Shown here piece by piece: positions 8,606-12,116 of a DNA stretch of 12,116 nt. This stretch comes from Dysgonamonadaceae bacterium (GTDB lineage Bacteria; Bacteroidota; Bacteroidia; Bacteroidales; Azobacteroidaceae). The notes below the pieces were generated by a model, which was given only the letters and a program-made list of their open reading frames with translations, was not told the origin of the DNA and searched no databases. Every line of letters starts with the position of its first letter. Position 1 is the first letter of the stretch. The translations under genes and the position numbers were made by a program. The stretch covers positions 1 through 12,116 of the forward strand of contig JAISNS010000366.1 of the NCBI GenBank assembly GCA_031276105.1, read 5' to 3'.

Positions 8606-9376
8606 TTATTTATTAAATGCCGACCGTAAGCGGATAGTAGAAAAAACTTTTTTGGTATATAACGGAAAGTCGCCCTGCATAATCCAGCCATAATAACCGG
8701 GGTCTTCCTGAAGGACTTCTTCCGCTATGCGCCCTTTGTATTTGCCGAAATTAATAATTTCCTGTTTTTTATCGTTATAAATCACGCGACCGGCATAATC
8801 GACATTGTTGCTGAAAGCGGAAAATTCGGAAAGGAAAGCGATGTCGTTCACCAAATCGGGATAACGGTCTAATTGGGATTGCAAGATTTCGTAGGTTGCT
8901 TTTGTATCGGCTTCCGCCGTATGAGCATTTTCCAAATCCTTATTGCAATAAAATTTATAGGCAGCTGATAGCGTCCGCTGTTCTTTTTTGTGAAATATTG
9001 TTTGAACATCAATAAATTTATGTTTCATCAAATCAATATCTACTTCGGCGCGTAAAAATTCTTCGGCCAGCAGGGGAATATCAAAACGATTGGAGTTATA
9101 ACCGGCTAAATCACAGCCTTCAATTTGGACGGCCAACGATTTGGCGACCAATTTGAAGGTAGGAGCGTCTTTCACATCTTCATCCTTAATGCCATGAATC
9201 GCTGTCGCTTCCGGAGGAATAGGTACTTCCGGATTGATACGACGGGTTTTAGACTCTTCGTCGCCATTGGGCATTACTTTCAGATAGGAAATTTCGACAA
9301 TTCTGTCGGAGACAATATTTGTTCCCGTAGTCTCTAAATCAAAAAAGACAAGGGGATTTTTCAGGTTTAATTTCAC
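8606..9376 (-). CDS. DEDDh-family 3'-5' exonuclease (DnaQ/epsilon-like) with an extra C-terminal domain
   Basis: This is a 3'-5' exonuclease of the RNase T/DnaQ superfamily, with likely roles in DNA repair, proofreading or RNA/DNA end trimming. All DEDDh residues are visible: Asp13 and Glu15 in FFDLETTG (ExoI), Asp99 in GYNSNRFDIPLL (ExoII), and His152 and Asp157 in AHTAEADTKAT (ExoIII). The conserved AIHGI segment lies at 59-63. After the nuclease domain (about 1-172), residues 207-240 contain FGKYKGR and EDPGYYGWIMQGDF, resembling the small DUF3820-type module found on some nucleases. The start codon is GTG (bases 9376-9374). No in-frame ATG lies between it and the in-frame stop upstream, which is inside the palindromic element. 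It is the second gene after dnaN on the same strand, 102 bp downstream. I could not identify a clear clamp-binding QxxLF motif, so it should not be called dnaQ outright. Its 3' end faces xseA across 9 bp. Confidence 0.93.
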   Translation of the reverse strand: MKLNLKNPLVFFDLETTGTNIVSDRIVEISYLKVMPNGDEESKTRRINPEVPIPPEATAIHGIKDEDVKDAPTFKLVAKSLAVQIEGCDLAGYNSNRFDIPLLAEEFLRAEVDIDLMKHKFIDVQTIFHKKEQRTLSAAYKFYCNKDLENAHTAEADTKATYEILQSQLDRYPDLVNDIAFLSEFSAFSNNVDYAGRVIYNDKKQEIINFGKYKGRIAEEVLQEDPGYYGWIMQGDFPLYTKKVFSTIRLRSAFNK

Positions 9377-9396
9377 GTTAAATGAATTATAAATGT

Positions 9397-9475
9397 AGTT
9401 ATGAATTATGAATTATGAGTTACGCAAAGCGGGCTTGTTTGCTTCGCGCCAATTCATAACTCATAATTCATAACT
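9397..9475. repeat. Large imperfect palindrome made of 7-bp tandem units with a GC-rich core
   Basis: The left arm (9397-9430) and the reverse complement of the right arm (9441-9475) both begin AGTTATGAATTATGA and continue in 7-bp steps of the form RTTATGA, then switch to a GC-rich block (ACGCAAAGC on the left, GGCGCGAAGC on the right). The arms pair over about 25 bp of heptads with two A/G differences, plus the core, around a central GGGCTTGTTT. The element fills nearly all of the 102-bp gap between dnaN and the exonuclease gene. A transcript from either strand would form a long hairpin. No T-run follows on the minus strand, so it does not look like a standard intrinsic terminator. It may be a dispersed intergenic repeat or an RNA processing or attenuation site. 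Its structure matches the element at 12065-12116. Confidence 0.8.
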
Positions 9476-9478
9476 TAA

Positions 9479-10603
9479 TTAATCGTTTAGCATCACCGGC
9501 ATCAACAATGTCAATAAATCTTCGCCTTCTTCGTTTTCGACCGGCAAAACCAAACCGGGACGGGTTGGGTCGGCCAATTCAAGCGCCACTTCTTCCGATG
9601 AAATATTGCTTAGTATTTCAATCAGATAAAGGCCTTTGAAGCCGATATTCATACTTTCGCCTTCATATACGCAGGCAACGGTTTCTTCTGCGTATGTGGC
9701 AAAATCAATATCCTGAGCGGAAATAAAAATACTGTTGTCCGAAATAGTCAGTTTTATCAGGCTGTTTGCCGAACTGGAAAACACCGTTACCCGTCGCAAG
9801 GCATTCAGAAACTGTACCCGGTCAATAGTAAGACGATACGGATTTTCTTTGGGGATAACTGCGTTGTAATTAGGATAAGTTCCTTCTATTAAACGACATA
9901 CTACATTGAAATGTCCGATGGTAATGTAGGCGTTGTTGGTGTCGAAGCCAATAACTGCTTCACCTTCTTCGCGAGGAAGAATTGTTTTTAACAGGTTGGC
10001 GGGTTTTTTAGGAAGGATGAAAGCGGCCGCTTCGTTTCCTTTCACGTCCAAGTTGATGAAACGCACCAGTTTATGGCCGTCGGAACCCACAAATGTAATA
10101 TTTTCTTCCTTAATGTCGAAAAGGATACCATTCACAACCGGACGCAAATCATCTTCGCCGGTAGCATACAAGGTAGAATTTATTCCGGCAAGCAAATCGG
10201 CGGCGGCAATATGCAATTTGAATGCGTCCTCGCTCAATGGCTTGGCTTGAGGATATTCATCCCCTTTTTGGGCAACAAAATTGTAACGTCCGTTTTCATA
10301 ATGAATAATGACATCAAGATTAACGTCGTTAATTTCAAAATTAACCGGCTGTTCCGGAAGTTCTTTCAAGGAATCCAACAAATTTCTGGAAGGAATGGCA
10401 AAAATGCCGCTACCTGCAACATCCGCCACTTCGATGGAAGTAACCATCCGGGTTTCGCTATCTGCGCCCGTAATTATCAACCGGTTTCCTTCGAGTTCGA
10501 ACAGGAAACAATCCAAAATAGGAATAGCGTTTTTAGAGGCTATTACCCGGCCAACTGTTTGCAAGTGGCTCAACAACAAACTACTGGATACTACGAATTT
10601 CAT
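9479..10603 (-). CDS. dnaN: DNA polymerase III subunit beta (sliding clamp)
   Basis: The beta clamp is a ring-shaped homodimer that encircles DNA and tethers polymerase III and repair proteins. The 374-residue product has the usual length and the three tandem clamp folds (about 1-125, 126-250 and 251-374). Recognisable family segments are SKNAIPILDCFLFE (23-36), FAIPSRNLLDSLKELP (68-83), YNFVAQKGDEYP (107-118), the DLRPVVNGILF stretch (152-162), VGSDGHKLVR (172-181) and the C-terminal LLMPVML that forms part of the partner-binding pocket. The ATG at 10603-10601 lies about 50 bases downstream of a good Bacteroidota-type -7 element (10660-10652) and inside a 15-bp palindrome. It is divergent from galK and followed on the same strand by the exonuclease gene, so the two probably form a replication/repair pair. 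The dnaA gene is not adjacent within the window. Confidence 0.98.
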   Translation of the reverse strand: MKFVVSSSLLLSHLQTVGRVIASKNAIPILDCFLFELEGNRLIITGADSETRMVTSIEVADVAGSGIFAIPSRNLLDSLKELPEQPVNFEINDVNLDVIIHYENGRYNFVAQKGDEYPQAKPLSEDAFKLHIAAADLLAGINSTLYATGEDDLRPVVNGILFDIKEENITFVGSDGHKLVRFINLDVKGNEAAAFILPKKPANLLKTILPREEGEAVIGFDTNNAYITIGHFNVVCRLIEGTYPNYNAVIPKENPYRLTIDRVQFLNALRRVTVFSSSANSLIKLTISDNSIFISAQDIDFATYAEETVACVYEGESMNIGFKGLYLIEILSNISSEEVALELADPTRPGLVLPVENEEGEDLLTLLMPVMLND

Positions 10604-10616
10604 ATTGATTCAATAT
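10602..10616. promoter_or_regulatory. 15-bp perfect palindrome overlapping the dnaN start codon
   Basis: ATATTGA and TCAATAT form perfect 7-bp arms around one central base. The palindrome covers the first two bases of the dnaN initiation codon and the 13 bases upstream. It could be a repressor half-site pair or a weak RNA hairpin that sequesters the start. Its AT-richness means it could also be chance. No binding protein is implied by the sequence. Confidence 0.4.
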
Positions 10617-10651
10617 AAAAAGGATTTTTATTTGTTTAATTATTTAAGATT

Positions 10652-10660
10652 GCAAAGGTA
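10652..10660 (-). promoter_or_regulatory. Candidate dnaN promoter (-7 element, Bacteroidota type)
   Basis: Read on the minus strand, the site is TACCTTTGC, an exact match to the Bacteroidota housekeeping -7 consensus TAnnTTTGY. It would start transcription about 40 bases before the dnaN ATG. I see no convincing -33 TTG at the expected distance upstream; that position is AT-rich. Confidence 0.65.
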
Positions 10661-10703
10661 TAAAAAATTATTGAATTATGTACCGGCGAATAAAAAAAAA
10701 CAA

Positions 10704-10768
10704 AGGCACATGCAGATTCAAATTCTAAATTTATTGCATTTGGAATTTGAATCTGTAGCGTTATGCCT
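10704..10768 (-). repeat. Two-tier inverted repeat between the divergent promoters, terminator-like on the minus strand
   Basis: The main arms, 10713-10730 and 10738-10755, are 18 bp each and pair everywhere except one position, around a 7-base loop (TTATTGC). In plus-strand RNA that one position is a G-U wobble; in minus-strand RNA it is a C-A mismatch. An outer 5-bp stem (AGGCA at 10704-10708 with TGCCT at 10764-10768) encloses it across a small internal loop. On the minus strand the hairpin is followed by a T-rich run (complement of 10691-10703, nine consecutive T), like an intrinsic terminator. No gene upstream on that strand obviously needs terminating. It might protect dnaN from antisense transcription, end a small RNA, or be a regulatory or mobile palindrome. 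Confidence 0.7.
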
Positions 10769-10821
10769 AAATAATCCGATATATTATTTACTCAATATAC
10801 AAAACATAATAGATTTTTCAT

Positions 10822-10830
10822 TATCTTTGC
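10822..10830 (+). promoter_or_regulatory. Candidate galK promoter (-7 element, Bacteroidota type)
   Basis: The site reads TATCTTTGC, an exact match to TAnnTTTGY. It would give a transcript starting near 10835 with a leader of about 75-80 bases before the galK ATG. No clear -33 TTG is visible at the expected spacing; the upstream sequence is AT-rich. Confidence 0.65.
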
Positions 10831-10912
10831 GCTTCCCATTGGTGGCGACAGGGAGGAAGTATTTCTAACATAATTTTCAACTAATATAATTTTATCAAAC
10901 TATTAATGTATC

Positions 10913-12061
10913 ATGGAAACGAAAAAAATTTCTGACAAATTTAACGAATTATTTGGAGAAGGCGGTGTTTTATACACTTCTCCGGGACGTATTAACTTAA
11001 TTGGCGAGCATACCGACTATAACGGCGGTTTTGTTCTTCCGGGCGCTATCGACAAGGCAATGTATGCCGAAATAAAACCCAACGGAACGGATAAAGTGAG
11101 GGCTTACGCGCTGGACTTGAACGAATCGTCGGAATTTGGCTTGCGGGAAGAAGATAAGCCGCAGGAAGGTTGGGCTAAATACCTGTTTGGCGTTGCCCGC
11201 GAAATGATAAAAAAAGGTAAAACCATTCCCGGATTCGATATTGTTATTTCGGGCGATGTCCCGCTGGGCGCCGGCATGTCGTCTTCTGCCGCATTGGAAA
11301 GCGCTGTCGGTTTTGCGTTGAACGATCAGTACAATTTAGGTTTTTCCCGTAAGGAATTGGCTTTAATCGGTCAAGCTACCGAGCACAATTATGTGGGCGT
11401 AAAATGTGGCATCATGGATCAATACGCCTCTTGTTTGGGTAAAGAAGGTTCGCTCATCCGTTTGGATTGCCGATCGCTGGAATCCGAATACGTGCCTTTT
11501 GATCCGAAAGGGTATCAGTTGGTTTTGTTGAACACCTGCGTACCGCATAATCTGGCTGTTGGCGGAGAATATAACAAACGCCGCGAATCGTGCGAAAGAG
11601 TGGTTGCCGCAATTGCTAACAATCATCCTGAAGTAAAACTGCTTCGCGACACTAATCTTGATCAATTAAAAGAAGTGAAAGCAAAAGTGAGCGAAGAAGA
11701 TTACATCCGCGCCGAGTTTGTGATTGAAGAAATACAACGCCTTTTGGATACTTGCGAAGCGTTGAAAAAAGATGATTACGAAACCGTAGGAAAGAAAATG
11801 TATGAAACTCACGAAGGGTTGAGCAAAAAATACACCGTCAGTTGCCCGGAACTGGATTTCTTAAACGATCAGGCCAAAAAATACGGAGTAACCGGTTCGC
11901 GCGTTATGGGCGGCGGCTTCGGCGGATGTACCATCAACTTAGTGAAAGACGACAAAATAGACGAATTTGTTAAAAAAGCTACGGAAGCTTACGAAAAAGA
12001 ATTTAACATCAAACCCAAAGTCTATGATGTGGTAATCAAAAACGGAGCAAGAAAACTTTAA
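10913..12061 (+). CDS. galK: Galactokinase
   Basis: GalK phosphorylates alpha-D-galactose with ATP to galactose-1-phosphate, the first committed step of the Leloir pathway, in the cytoplasm. The 382-residue product is of normal length and shows the GHMP-kinase motifs in order. Motif 1 is SPGRINLIGEHTDYNGG (23-39), with the galactokinase-specific signature and Arg26, Glu32, His33 and Asp35 at the sugar site. The ATP loop is GDVPLGAGMSSSAALE (114-129). The catalytic-base Asp169 is in CGIMDQYAS. Motif 3 is GSRVMGGGFGGCTI (328-341). The ATG at 10913 gives the expected N-terminus. It is divergent from dnaN and has its own promoter candidate. A heptad-repeat element begins 3 bp after its stop, so a downstream operon partner, if any, would lie beyond the window. 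The galactose-specific signature makes a mevalonate or homoserine kinase unlikely. Confidence 0.97.
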   Translation: METKKISDKFNELFGEGGVLYTSPGRINLIGEHTDYNGGFVLPGAIDKAMYAEIKPNGTDKVRAYALDLNESSEFGLREEDKPQEGWAKYLFGVAREMIKKGKTIPGFDIVISGDVPLGAGMSSSAALESAVGFALNDQYNLGFSRKELALIGQATEHNYVGVKCGIMDQYASCLGKEGSLIRLDCRSLESEYVPFDPKGYQLVLLNTCVPHNLAVGGEYNKRRESCERVVAAIANNHPEVKLLRDTNLDQLKEVKAKVSEEDYIRAEFVIEEIQRLLDTCEALKKDDYETVGKKMYETHEGLSKKYTVSCPELDFLNDQAKKYGVTGSRVMGGGFGGCTINLVKDDKIDEFVKKATEAYEKEFNIKPKVYDVVIKNGARKL

Positions 12062-12064
12062 AGA

Positions 12065-12116
12065 GTTAAAAACTAAAAACTAAACACTAAAAGTGGCGCA
12101 AAGCGCGGTAAATAAA
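12065..12116. repeat. Heptad-repeat plus GC-core element, cut by the window end
   Basis: Just after the galK stop, four 7-bp units of the form ACTAAAA (the first GTTAAAA, the third ending in C) run from 12065 to 12092. They are followed by GTGGCGCAAAGCGCGG, whose GCGC-AAA-GCGC can fold on itself. The design (A/T-rich heptads leading into a GCGCAAAGC core) is that of the palindrome at 9397-9475, although the heptad sequence differs. The complementary right arm, if present, would lie beyond base 12116. It could act as the galK 3' hairpin. Confidence 0.6.

Larger units (their letters stand above)
10604..10912. other. Divergent dnaN/galK intergenic control region
   Basis: This 309-bp, very AT-rich stretch separates dnaN (minus) from galK (plus) and has no coding sequence I can support. 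From left to right it holds most of a short palindrome at the dnaN start, a dnaN promoter candidate (10652-10660), an A-run (10692-10700), a large two-tier inverted repeat (10704-10768), a galK promoter candidate (10822-10830) and a galK leader of about 75 bases. I see no tRNA or recognisable riboswitch. No dnaA-box cluster was apparent, but I did not check exhaustively. Confidence 0.75.

Noticed and set aside
9397..9475. Attachment site or insertion-sequence end
   Set aside because: There is no integrase or transposase and no target-site duplication in the window. The symmetric heptad structure is better described as a palindromic repeat.
9377..9478. A separate promoter for the exonuclease gene in the gap after dnaN
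   Set aside because: The minus strand has a CTTTGC inside the palindrome core but no TA at the required distance, so the -7 consensus is not met.
10073..10618. Plus-strand open frame antisense to dnaN
   Set aside because: It mirrors dnaN codons, has no domain features, and would need a promoter inside dnaN that I do not see.
10832..10859. CTTCC and GGAAG arms in the galK leader as a riboswitch or attenuator
   Set aside because: The stem is only about 5 bp with a bulge, and its left arm lies at or before the predicted transcription start, so it may not be transcribed.
10308..10868. Plus-strand open frame of 186 codons over the dnaN start and the intergenic region
   Set aside because: Most of it is antisense to dnaN, and the rest runs through the AT-rich promoter region and hairpin. 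The translation is low-complexity and resembles no known family.

Overview
This window looks like chromosomal DNA from a Bacteroidales bacterium that carries a type IX secretion system (a Porphyromonadaceae, Dysgonomonadaceae or Tannerellaceae-like relative). The evidence is the block FAH-family gene - porU - porV - ispF, the Bacteroidota-type -7 promoter motif (TAnnTTTG) in the only long intergenic region, the near absence of Shine-Dalgarno sequences, and moderately AT-rich DNA with very AT-rich spacers. This genus-level guess is inference from protein features, not from a database match. I see no tRNA, rRNA, CRISPR array, insertion sequence or prophage.

Bases 1-8596 hold six plus-strand genes that are almost back to back and probably form one operon. 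They are a fumarylacetoacetate-hydrolase-family enzyme (its true start probably lies just before the window), the T9SS sortase PorU, the outer-membrane shuttle PorV, the isoprenoid enzyme IspF (whose start codon overlaps the porV stop by one base), a secreted subtilisin-like protease with a T9SS-type C-terminal tail, and the exonuclease VII large subunit XseA. PorU and PorV act together at the outer membrane: PorV delivers C-terminal-signal-bearing cargo to the PorU attachment complex, which removes the signal and anchors the cargo. The S8 protease two genes downstream looks like such a cargo.

Bases 8606-10603 hold two minus-strand replication/repair genes: dnaN (beta sliding clamp), then a DEDDh 3'-5' exonuclease with a GTG start and an extra C-terminal domain. 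The exonuclease converges on xseA with only 9 bp between the stop codons. The 102-bp gap between dnaN and the exonuclease is almost filled by a large palindrome whose arms are built from 7-bp tandem units.

Bases 10604-10912 form a 309-bp divergent control region with one candidate promoter for dnaN, one for galK, a small palindrome on the dnaN start codon, and a strong 18-bp-arm hairpin between the promoters. It is followed by galK (galactokinase). Directly after galK, a second heptad-plus-GC-core element, built like the one behind dnaN, runs into the window end.

The genes are of known families. The parts that known features do not explain are the two heptad-repeat elements, the orphan hairpin between the divergent promoters, the lack of xseB next to xseA, and an Asp-to-Asn change at a conserved IspF site.
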